Under the pieces are notes generated by a model. The model had not been told where the DNA came from. It was given only the letters and a program-made list of their open reading frames with translations, and did not search any database. Below are positions 1 to 10,600 of a stretch of 64,000 bases of DNA, piece after piece. The position numbers and the translations under genes were made by a program. Positions within the stretch are counted from its first letter, which is position 1. Each line of letters begins with the position of its first letter. This stretch comes from Dermatophagoides farinae (Eukaryota > Arthropoda > Arachnida > Sarcoptiformes > Pyroglyphidae): assembly GCF_024713945.1 (NCBI RefSeq), contig NC_134680.1:4612001-4676000 (forward strand), given 5' to 3'.

Positions 1-2117
1 CTGTAATAATTGTGGATCAGTAATCGATTGATTCATTCGATGGCCATGTTGCTGTTGTTGAGGATGCTGATGTGAATGATTTGATGGTGATTTAGCCGAA
101 GATTGTGTTTGTGATATTATCTGTTGTTGTTGTTGAACGAGAACTAAATTCTGCTGTTGACCATTACTTCCAGATTGTTGTTGCTGCTGTTGATGATGAT
201 GACTTTGATTCTGACTAAGATTTGTACCAATATTTTGTTGGCCATTTAGTTTATTCGATGATGATCGACTATTATTATTATTATTTGATGACGATGAAGA
301 TGTTGATGATATTGTACTCGAAGTTTGTTGTAGCTGTTGCGAATTATTATTGCCACTATTATAATTATTATTATTAATATTAATATTGTTATTATTATGT
401 GTTTTTTGATGATTACGTAAATCTTCTGAACGTGAATAACGTTTTGGACATCCCGGATAATTACATGGATATGGTTTTTCACCGGTATGTGTATTCATAT
501 GTCGCCGTAGATGATAATTATCATTAAAACGTTTATCACAATTAGGCCATTGACACATGTATGGCCTTTCACCGGAATGTGAATAATTATGGCGATTCAA
601 TTTATAGCTTGTTGGAAATGTTTTTAAACATGTTTCACATTTATATGGCCGTTCCATTCCTATAGGTAAAGATAATTAATCAATATTTTCATCAATCAAA
701 AAAAAAAAAAAAATTTACAGAACTTCGGAACAACTTACGTTTTAAATCATTCGGAGATTTTGTTGATTGCTGTTGATGTTGTGAAATGTTATGAATTTGA
801 TGTTGATGTTGCTGCTGCTGATGATGACCATGCTGTTGATGGTGTTGTTGTTGAAGATGATCTACATTAAATTGTCCAATTGATGGAAAAATTTTTGATG
901 ATTGATGTGATAGATTAGCCAATGATGATTGCTGATGCTGTTGTTGTTGTTGATGATGATTTGGATGTGATCTTGTTGTATTTGTTAAATATTGTTTCGT
1001 AGATGATAATGTTGATTCATTCGATTGATGCATTTTCATTGAAGATGATGATGTTTTATTCATTTGATGAATTTTTCCTGATGATGATGATTGAATCGAT
1101 TGTTTTAAACATTGATTATTATTCTGTAATTCAATACTAAGTAGTCGTTTTTTTGATTCGACAATCTTTTGATTCATTGTTTCAATCTGTCTATAAAGCT
1201 GTGTATTTAATTGGGTTTCTTGTTCCTCTTCGATTCTTGCATTCAATAATGATGATTGCAACATACTATAAATATATTCATTATCTAAATTAGCCACATT
1301 AATATATGGCTCTAGATCGGTGAAACAGATCCACGAAAATTCCAATAATAATTGATAATCGGCGAATGAATTTCGTAGCTTATATAAAACATTGAATATT
1401 AATAATGATATTAAAAATACATTATTCTCTTTGATATTGACCAATGAAAATGTCGTTCCCTCTGTATGTACAAATACAAAAGAGTTATTTTCATTAAATT
1501 AAAATTTCATCATCATTACCGTTTGTTGTTGTCGATGGAAATAATTCATAGATAAAACTTTTATCCAAATAAAATTGCAACATCCAATCACGTATAAGTA
1601 ATATTAACATCTGTACATGTTGTGATGATTGTTGTTGTTGTTGTATGATGGTTGTTGTTGTTGTTGTTGTTTCCAGATCATTATTCTCCAATTTAATACG
1701 TAATAGATTATTATTTTCAATAAATTCAATCAATACATTTATCTGTTGTAGATAAAGAACATTTTGATTATTCAATTTTAATTGCTGCTGCTGTTGTTGT
1801 TGTTGTATGCCCAAAACAACACCATCATTATTATTATTATTATCACCATTAGCATTAATAAGCAATGAATTTGGCCGAAAATACTGTTCAAATTTTGATA
1901 TAATAAAACCTAAACGTGGAATTGCTGACAAATCAATCAATGTTTGTGGTTCTTTAAATAATAAAAATTCTATTGATTGTTGTTGTTGTTGTTGATGATG
2001 ATTGGAAGATCCAAAAAAATTATCTTGTTGGTGTTGTTGTTGTCGATTAGTTCTATATGTTGTGAATGAATTGATCAATTTAAGTATGGCTTGTTTATGA
2101 ATATTTTGTATGGCCAT
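1..2117 (-). CDS. C2H2 zinc-finger protein, polyQ-rich, C-terminus beyond left edge
   Basis: Three coding exons are visible: 2117-1520, 1461-739 and 659-1, the last still open at the window edge (at least 660 residues). Splice phases match: G|AG, then C|GA giving DLK-R-MERPYKC. The start is ATG at 2117, as no earlier in-frame exon is evident. From about residue 442 there are three consecutive C2H2 fingers: C-x2-C-x12-H-x3-H, then two C-x4-C-x12-H-x3-H, joined by SGERP and TGEKP linkers. This implies a nuclear, sequence-specific DNA-binding protein. Residues 1-440 have a polyQ-interrupted helical N-terminus, then a hydrophobic helical stretch (NNVFLISLLIFNVLYKLRNS) and a predicted coiled coil (EEEQETQLNTQLYRQIETMN). 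I do not recognise that part from any named family. The tail after the fingers is low-complexity Q/N/S. The finger class is certain; the subfamily is unknown. Confidence 0.8.
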
Positions 2118-2865
2118 TTCTTGAATTCAATAAATGATGATGATTCGGCTAAACCGAAAAAAAATAATAAACAAACATACATAAACTAACAACAGATGAT
2201 TGACATTCAATAGGCCATTATTGTCATCGAGACATTGGTCTCGATATAATTGTTGACAGATTATCCATTTCCGTCATTTGGATTGATGGAATTTGTTTTT
2301 TCTTTCTAATTTTTTTTTCGTCTTCAATTACACACAACAATACATGTGGTTTATATTCACTTATATTACATTTCATTGTTAGCCATTAGTTGATTATTAT
2401 ATCATCATTTATTTATTGATTGGAAAATTTTAACCAATCAAATTGTATATTTATTGATTGATTGATGATGAGTGATATGATAAAAATATATATCAAGGAG
2501 AAAATCATCAAAACAAAAAACCAAGAAAAAAAATCACTGGTGAAAGAGAGAGAGGGAGAAAAAAAATCCCACCAGGATCCGTCCATGACCAACGTGATCA
2601 ACGGGAGTGAACAAATTTGTTTTTTGTTAATTTTTTTTTGTAGCAAAAAAAATTATCTTTATTTATTTTTTCCAAAGAAAATTTAATAAAGATGACGTGT
2701 CATATCGTTGATTGCCAAATTTCATAAATAAATTAATCAATCAATCATTATCATTTCATTTTGATTTTAATAGTCAAGTTTGTAATTCAAAAAATTTGAA
2801 AACTTGAAACTCAGTCATTGACTCACCAACCGTACAACGATTTCCTTTTTAAAATTAATTCGATA
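2118..2865. other. Divergent intergenic region between zinc-finger gene (-) and membrane-protein gene (+)
   Basis: These 748 nt separate two start codons pointing away from each other, so the region probably carries both promoters. It is AT-rich with A and T runs. The two open frames here are low-complexity and unsupported. The only structured element I see is the inverted repeat listed at 2226-2245. Confidence 0.5.
2226..2245. repeat. Perfect 8-bp inverted repeat with 4-nt loop
   Basis: ATCGAGAC-ATTG-GTCTCGAT is a perfect stem with a tetraloop-sized spacer. It is GC-richer than its surroundings and lies about 110 nt upstream of the zinc-finger start codon, so probably in its 5' UTR or proximal promoter. 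It could be an RNA hairpin or a dimeric binding site; chance cannot be excluded. Confidence 0.6.
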
Positions 2866-3618
2866 ATGATGGAAAAACCTGAAGAATATGAGAGAATCTT
2901 TTTGATTACTTTGGCCACTCTCTATATCGTTTATCTTTTCTTCATATATTTTCTTCGACAAACATACATACGAATTCAAAGATTCGGACGTCGTTGGTTA
3001 CCATGGCCAAAATTATCGATTCCAGTATCTATTGTTTTAACATTATTTATTATGTTATATTTTAAACAAGATCATTCAAATCGTGGTCATCATCATCATC
3101 ATCATTATGATGAAAACAATCCATTATGGCAATATAAGTATCGTGAATTTTTAGATTTTGTCTTTGATCATACATTGGGTGGATCACCGATTACACCAAG
3201 ACATACAGATGATCATATTGTTTATCTTTATTATGGTACATTAATCCTATTGTTAATCATTTCATTCTATATCTATTCGATTCGATTCTTTCTTGATCAT
3301 CATATATATGGTTTTTTTATGTTTATTGTTGCATTATCCCTAGTTTATTTCCCTATTCATGAAATCAGTGAAAAGTATAGTTCGATTCAATATATTGATG
3401 AATCAAATCAAATACAAGTAAAACCACATATTATAATCAAAATATTAGCCACAATGATTCTTGTATATCATATTGTTACAAGATTGTTTAATACTTTTAC
3501 ATTTTTTCTACGTATGATTGTACAATTTTTTCTATTTTCATCAATGATCATTATTGTATTGGCAATTATTGGCCATTTATATGAAAATATTCAAGAAATG
3601 AATGAATCAAAAATTTAA
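2866..3618 (+). CDS. Multi-pass membrane protein, family not recognised
   Basis: Single open frame of 250 residues starting at a double ATG (2866 and 2869). The frame runs upstream to 2818 without another ATG, so an unseen 5' coding exon is possible. I count about six hydrophobic segments, near residues 9-29, 47-63, 117-138, 146-162, 189-209 and 217-240. A His-rich loop (six consecutive His) lies between the second and third. Basic residues after the first segment (RIQRFGRR) suggest a cytosolic loop there. There is no signal peptide or catalytic motif that I recognise, and I assign no function. Its stop codon lies 3 nt from the stop of the convergent gene at 3622-4222. Confidence 0.65.
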   Translation: MMEKPEEYERIFLITLATLYIVYLFFIYFLRQTYIRIQRFGRRWLPWPKLSIPVSIVLTLFIMLYFKQDHSNRGHHHHHHYDENNPLWQYKYREFLDFVFDHTLGGSPITPRHTDDHIVYLYYGTLILLLIISFYIYSIRFFLDHHIYGFFMFIVALSLVYFPIHEISEKYSSIQYIDESNQIQVKPHIIIKILATMILVYHIVTRLFNTFTFFLRMIVQFFLFSSMIIIVLAIIGHLYENIQEMNESKI

Positions 3619-3621
3619 ATC

Positions 3622-4222
3622 CTATTGTAAATCTAAATTGAATGGTTCATTAATAAAATTATCACTTGAATCACTTGTAAATGAATCATTATCGAAAAAT
3701 TCGTCACCATCGTCTTCATATGATTTGCCATTCGAAATTGGTAAATGATTATTCAAAGATGTTAATGTTGTTTGTTGTGGCCAATTTTGATGAACACCGT
3801 GACCACCACCACCACCATCGTTATTTTTATCATGTTTTGATGGAAATAATTCAACAGCACCGATTGGTAACCAACGATTTTGACATTGACTTTGTCGTTG
3901 TAATTGATTTTCCAATAGACCGGTTAAACGATTTATTTCGAAACAACGTTCGTTCGGTAATTTTGAATCATTCTGGATTCAGAAAAAAACTTGATTTTTG
4001 ATCGAAAATATGTAAAAAACAAAAAATACATACGACATCGATTGTTGATTGAAATTTGCCGGTAATAGTGGCAAATTGAATTTTCGAATTTTGATAAGTT
4101 GATAACGTACACGATGAAGAGGATGATGATGATGATCGTTTCGGTAAAACATTTGAATTATCATTATTCGATGATGATTCTAATTGTTGAAAAAATTCAA
4201 GTTTTTCACAAAATTTTTCCAT
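3622..4222 (-). CDS. Small Ser/acidic-rich protein, function unknown
   Basis: Two exons, 4222-4034 and 3972-3622, joined in phase 0 (SIDV|NDSK) across a 61-nt GT..AG intron, encode 179 residues. The N-terminus (MEKFCEKLEFFQQLE) and a later segment (CFEINRLTGLLENQLQRQ) look like short amphipathic helices. Between them is a poly-Ser run; the C-terminus is acidic and Ser-rich (DEFFDNDSFTSDSSDNF), resembling a kinase-rich disordered tail. No known domain is evident. Out-of-frame ATGs precede the chosen start, and a missing 5' exon is possible. The gene sits between intersectin (same strand) and the convergent membrane protein. Confidence 0.55.
3652..3657 (+). promoter_or_regulatory. Poly(A) signal AATAAA for the 2866-3618 gene
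   Basis: AATAAA lies 34 nt after the stop codon of the plus-strand membrane protein, inside the coding exon of the opposing gene. If used, the two mRNAs overlap at their 3' ends. Confidence 0.45.
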
Positions 4223-4611
4223 TTTTCAACATTCATCAATTTGCCGAATTCAATATTTGAAATGGTGAATGATTTTTTTTGTTGTTGTTGTTGTTGAAAA
4301 TTGTCGTCGCTCTAATCAACCACATTATTATTCATATAATTACAATGATGATCAAGCGATTTATAATAACAAAAATTTTGTGATGAATCAAAATTCAAAT
4401 TTTTCAATGTTTTTAGCACATGAATTAATTTGACGAAAAAAATTGGAACAAATGAAATTAGGCCGAAATGATATGCTCTAAATTCGAAGCTGCCAAATGG
4501 GTTTCATGGGTAAATTTTTTTTTTTGACTTTTAATTTATCAATAATAAAAAAATAATATTCTATATACATAGGAACTGAAAAAAAATGGAATGTTTTGTG
4601 TTCGTTTTAAT
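4223..4611. other. Short intergenic spacer, 3' of intersectin
   Basis: 389 nt between the intersectin stop and the next minus-strand start. It must hold the long intersectin 3' UTR and the promoter of the small gene. I see T runs and a (TTG)n run but no clear signals. Confidence 0.4.
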
Positions 4612-7600
4612 TTAGCTGTTGTTGTATAAAAGAAATTTATATTTAATCAATAATGATGGTCGACAATGTTGATGGCTATGATCGAAAAGATTTATAAAAC
4701 GTTCCTGATTTTGTGGTGCATGTAACTGAATATTTTGTGTCATAGTACCACCTATCGAACGACTTTCATCTAATAAATTCCGTAATAATAATCGTCTTTC
4801 ACCTAGACAACGACGTGGCTCGAATGGATTAACATCTGAACAACGTATTAATAGATAATCATCAAGATTATAAAGTAATAATTTTGTATCATGATTCCAT
4901 TCAACACGGCATGGACCTCCAAATGAAGATATTTTTATTGCTGCTGCTGGTGATAGTGGCCGATGTTCCGATTTTAGATTATTAAGATTATTCGTACTAA
5001 GACTAAGACTACTCATTCGATTGAATGAATTATTTTTCTGTAAAAAATTTCTTTTCGGACATGTAATAATAGATGTTTGAAATGTTGCCGTTATATGATC
5101 CCAATCATGACCAATAGAAATCTGTATTTGTACATTGATTTCGGCTGTAGAATTTTTTTTAAAAGGTTAGGATTATTTTTTCAAACAAAAAAAATTCCAT
5201 AAACTTACGATTAATGGTATAGATTTGTACAGCTTCAACAACGGTTATGAATAGACTACCACATGGTTTACCCACCGATATGATATTGTTTCGATTCAAT
5301 TTGGACAATATATCTTTATATATTTGCTGTGCACGATATATATCATTCAACCAATTTGTACAATCATTCGCTGAATGTGAACGTAGATTTAGATAACGTT
5401 TTTCATGTTTAAAATAAAGCCGAAATAAAAATGGATTCAATTGTGATTCGAAACCGATTAGATCGGCCATTTGAAATCGATCCAAAAACATTGGTTTTCT
5501 ATAAAGTGTATATGTAGCTGAATAGGCACTTTTTGTTTGAAAAAAATTTGTTACATTTCTTAATTTCAGGCCACTTTTATCCGGTGTTGCAAGCATAAAA
5601 AAATCATTGAATAAAAATCCAACCAATACTCTGGATGATGGACTTTTGATTAAAATACCCGTACGTATTAATGTACGTGGCCCAAGAAATTGTGTTTCCG
5701 AATTAAAATCAATAGATCGTCGCAATGTTTTTGCCGGTATCCGTACATGTTGCTGTATCCAATGAAGTTTATCAAAATTATCCGTTTTTCGACAAGTTTC
5801 ATTTAGATCGATACAGAATTTTCGAGCAAATTCCAATGTTTTTTGACAATCATTATAATCACCATGATTAGGTGGTGTATGATGAAGAATTTTTTCGATT
5901 AACAATGGATACTTTGTTATCCTTTGCATCGGTTTAATCAGATAGGAACTTAATGGCAAATGTGATTTCGTCTCGATCGAAATCTGTCGTAATAGATTTT
6001 CAAACGTACGATTCATTTCAATCATATTCTGTAGCCGTACGGATGCTTGTATTTGATTTGAGAAAAATTTTCTATAATTTGGCTGCATTCGTTCCAGATA
6101 ATGATGAAATAGATCACAGAAATTAAAATCACGATTCATTGATTCTTGTAAACGTTGACTTAGATCTCTACAAGTGTGATGAAATTTAGAAAAAAAAAAT
6201 TCAAAAACAATTTTTTTTTTTGCAAAATAGAAACTTACTGAAAAAACATTCGATTAATATCATAAATATCTTTAAAATGATTGAAAATTAATTCAAAATC
6301 TTTTACGTCAATCAATTGACTTTGTTCGATACGATCTATATAATTCTATGTTATTTATGAATGAATGAATTTCGATTAATCGTTGTCAATTTAAAAATGA
6401 GAAAAATATTTACCTCGATGACAAAATATAAATCTTTTATATAATCATGTTCAGTGCTGATTAGTTCAAAAATTAAATTCTGTCGTTTTTCACACGAATT
6501 TTCCACATGATTTACATTATTTTGATGAATGGTTGATTTCAAAGTATCACTATTATTACTACCGGTGTTTGATTTGATTTCATCAGATGAATCATCATCA
6601 AAAGAATCATCATCATCATTATTATTATGAAATGGAAGAATCTGTGGTTTCTCTGATTTTGACATTTGGCCATTTTCATTATATTCATCATCAAATGAAT
6701 CATCATCATCATCGAATGAATCATCATCAACATCATGACCATAATTATCATCATGATGATTTATAAACTGATCATCATTACAAGTCATAGTAGGCAATGA
6801 ATAACGCCAATGTTTATCTGTTGAACGGGCGTATGGAAAAAGAAAAATTCTTCAATAAGCAATTGAATTGAGCAAAAAAAAATGGAAAAGATTTTAAAGG
6901 AAAGTATCTTTTTTTTACATTTTTGAAAATTAAGAGAAAAAAAATTTATGACCAATTTCATCAGCAAACTAAATTAAAGAACCTGGTGAAATCAAACAAG
7001 ATAGAAGAGCAAATAAAATCTCTCGAAAAATTTTCTTTCGTTTTTTTTCATTCATTTGTATTCGGTGTGTGTGTGTTTGTGTGATTCTGTAACATTGTTA
7101 TTAATTGATTGATTGATTGGAAAACGATTTATTCAAAATTCACAAATAGACATACGACACAAATACACACACACCCATATATATAAATATAACGTAATAA
7201 AATAATTAAAATCAATAAAATCAACGGGCTAATTAATAATTTTCTCGTGTTTTGTGTGTGTAATAAAAATTTTCATGATTTGAGTAATATAAAAAAAAAT
7301 TTTCGAGATTCTAATTTTACACATCTACTTTTCGAGATAGAATTTGCGTATGGTTATTGTTGTTTGTTTGTGTGTGTGTGGGTGTTTGTGTGTATGGAAA
7401 AAAATTCATTTAAAAGCATCATCAAAATTGGCAAAAAATGTATCATTTCCAATTGATAATCCGGTATTATTTATGTTGTTGTTGTTGGTGTAATTCATAG
7501 TTGTTGATACCGTGTTTTTGTTGACCATTTCTGATGATGGTTTAAATTGTTGTTGTTGATCATTAAAACAATCAAACGGTGATGATGTTGTTCGTGTTGT

Positions 7601-10600
7601 TGATGATGTGAAATGACCATTCGTATTGAAAGCATCCATAGTAGTAGGAACAGCAGCAACATTAATAGGATTGGCAGAAATTGTTGAAGCTGGAGAATTT
7701 GAGAAAGCAGATGTAGAAGAAATGGAATTTGCGGAAATAGTAACAGAAGTAGTAGTAGTAGTGACAGAATTGAATGGATCAAAAACTAAAGATAAAATAA
7801 ATATTTCATGAAACATAAACAGGTGAAAACATTGAGAACACATATTTTAAAAACACAAAAGACAAAATGAAGAGAACGAGAACAAAAAAAAGAGAAAAGG
7901 TGAAAAAAATCAAAATTTTTCGAAAAAAAGGACAAAAACATAAGTAGAATAAGCCGAAAATTATTTTAAGACATAAACCGCGAAATGAAATGGGAAAAAA
8001 CAAGAAGCGAGCAAAAAACAAAATGCTCACATTTTCACGCACACACACACATATTGCAATGAACATTGAACATTGTGTTTTTTTTGTATCGGATGTGTTT
8101 AGGTGATGGTTGGTGGGTGTGTTCATATGTCTGTTGGTTTTGAAAATTGTGTTTATTTATTAAACATTAATTATTATGGGTTTGTGTATGAGAGAGAGAG
8201 AGAGAGATTTTAAATTGCCAATAATTTATCTAATAACACATTACGAACCCAAATTCTTAGCGAAACAGAAAAGCCCAAACAGATTAAATGATTATGTATT
8301 GTAAAGTGTGTGAGTTAATCAGAAAATTGATTAGTTATTATGATAGAAAGAGAGATAATAGATAATAAGAATTGAATATTATGAGAAGTACACTCTGTTG
8401 TTAAATGGAAATTTGAAATATTCAGGATAGAAATTGGAAAGATAGATAGATAATAATTAATCAATTAAATAATTAATTAGAAAAATTAATTAGATGTCTA
8501 ATGTCTATATGTTAATAAATTAATTCTAATTTAAAACAAAAAGAAAAATAAGAAATTTCTTGGAAAATCGAACGTAATATTAAAAAAAAAATTTATCAAA
8601 ACTTACATGATGCTAAATTCGAATCCGATGATTTTGTCACACCATTCGATGTTGATGTTGATAACACTTGAACATGATTCGAAGGAAATAAGCCGATTGC
8701 ATCCGTACGAATATTATGACCACGCCACCATGTTGGATCAGTTTTACTTAAAACACGTATAATATCATCTTTTTCAAAACTAATTTCATCCTCACGTTGC
8801 GCATTGAATGCATATAAAGCTTGTACACGTTCTGGTAACGAATAGTTTATAATTTAGATTTTTTTTTAAGAATTCAAATAACTTACCGAGTTCAACTTCA
8901 TCATTCGGCTGTTTAAATGAGGATGATGGTTCATTAGTTGTCGAAAGATTTGTTGTTGATGTTCCAGTTGCTGTAGCAGCAGCAGCAGAAGCTGATGTAC
9001 CACCAACACCACCACCTAATGGTTTAACATATGAAGCCGGAAACCAACCAACTTGTTTCTTTTTTCCTTTCGCTTGTAATTCACCTTCCCACCATCCTGT
9101 TTGTGTTTTCTTTCGAACCTGTATTAATTGTCCAATTTCTAATGATAATTGTTCGGGACCGGTAGCTGTATATGCAGCAACTGCTTGTACAATTTCCTGT
9201 TTTTTTGCCTTAGATTTTTTCGATGGTTTCGGAGAATCGATAATTGATTCCGATTCTTTACGCTATGGAAAATAACAAAAAAAAAGTTAAATTTTGAAAT
9301 GAAAAAACCAGATAAAAAGCTATAAATACATCAAGTGGTTGATGGGCGGCTTTGGCCGAAGAAGTTGAAGCAGCAGCAACAGCAGCAGTATTAGTATCAT
9401 TAACGGAAGCATTAGGGTTAGTTGTCGATTTTGTTTTTGTTTCAGAAGCACAAATTTTCTTTGAAATCAAATATTGTTTTTTAGGTTAATTTATTTTTGA
9501 AAAAAATAAGAAAAATTTTATTCATGAAAACTTACCAAAATTTCTGCCGGATCAGCTGGTCCAACAAAATTCGATGGAAATATTCCACGGCGATTATCAT
9601 CCACTTTACCTGTATTACGATCAACAATGATACCAGTCCACCAATCACCATCTTGTTTTTCCACTTTAATCAATTCATTAACATCGAAACCAAGATCACC
9701 AGGTTCAACTGATTCGAATGCAAATAAGCTAACATAATACTGTGATGATGATGGTATTGATGTATCACCAATGCCACTTGTAGTATCAACAACACTGGAG
9801 GATGATGAAGTAATTTGAATATAACTTTCAGGAAACCAACCAGATCCAATCACATGACCATCATTCGAATCTAATAGATCGCCAAAAAACCATGAATCTT
9901 GTTGTTGTGTTATGCGAAGATGATCATCTTTATTGAATGATAAATGGCCAGTTTCTGTTGATGACCAATCATATAATGCAATTGCTTCACGTACAATATC
10001 TTGTCCGATGGTCGTTGCTGTTGTTGTAGCCACAGCCGTTGCTGTTTGTTGTTGTTGTTCTTCATTACCATCATCATCCAATATGGCATAATCTTTTGGA
10101 AACCAACCAATTTTACCATTAATCTCACCGGAAAGCCACCCTTCTTCCGAACAAGCACTTGTATCAACCATAATTAAATCACCCGGTTTAATGGTAATTT
10201 CATCCGAATTTCTTGCATCAAATTCAAATACACAACGATAACGAAATTTTGTTCGTATTGTTGTTGTATTCGTTGCGTTGACCGTTGCTACATTTTGATT
10301 GGACCATTGATCGCCACCAGCAACACTTTTATCTTCAGTTGTTCCGGTTTGTGATGGCCATTCAAAATTTGTTGGTACCTCCTGTCCCCATGCAACATCT
10401 GAATCGGCAGCATATTTTGATGATGCTTTACCATCACGAACTTTTTCCGCTTCCACACGTTTATCTTCTAATTGTTCAGCAAATTTCGATGCTTTACGTC
10501 GTTTCTCTTGATACAATTGTTTCAATCGTTCCAATTCTTGTTTACTATTCAACACATCTTCTTTTTTCGTTTTATATTCCTCTTGCATACGTTCTAATTG

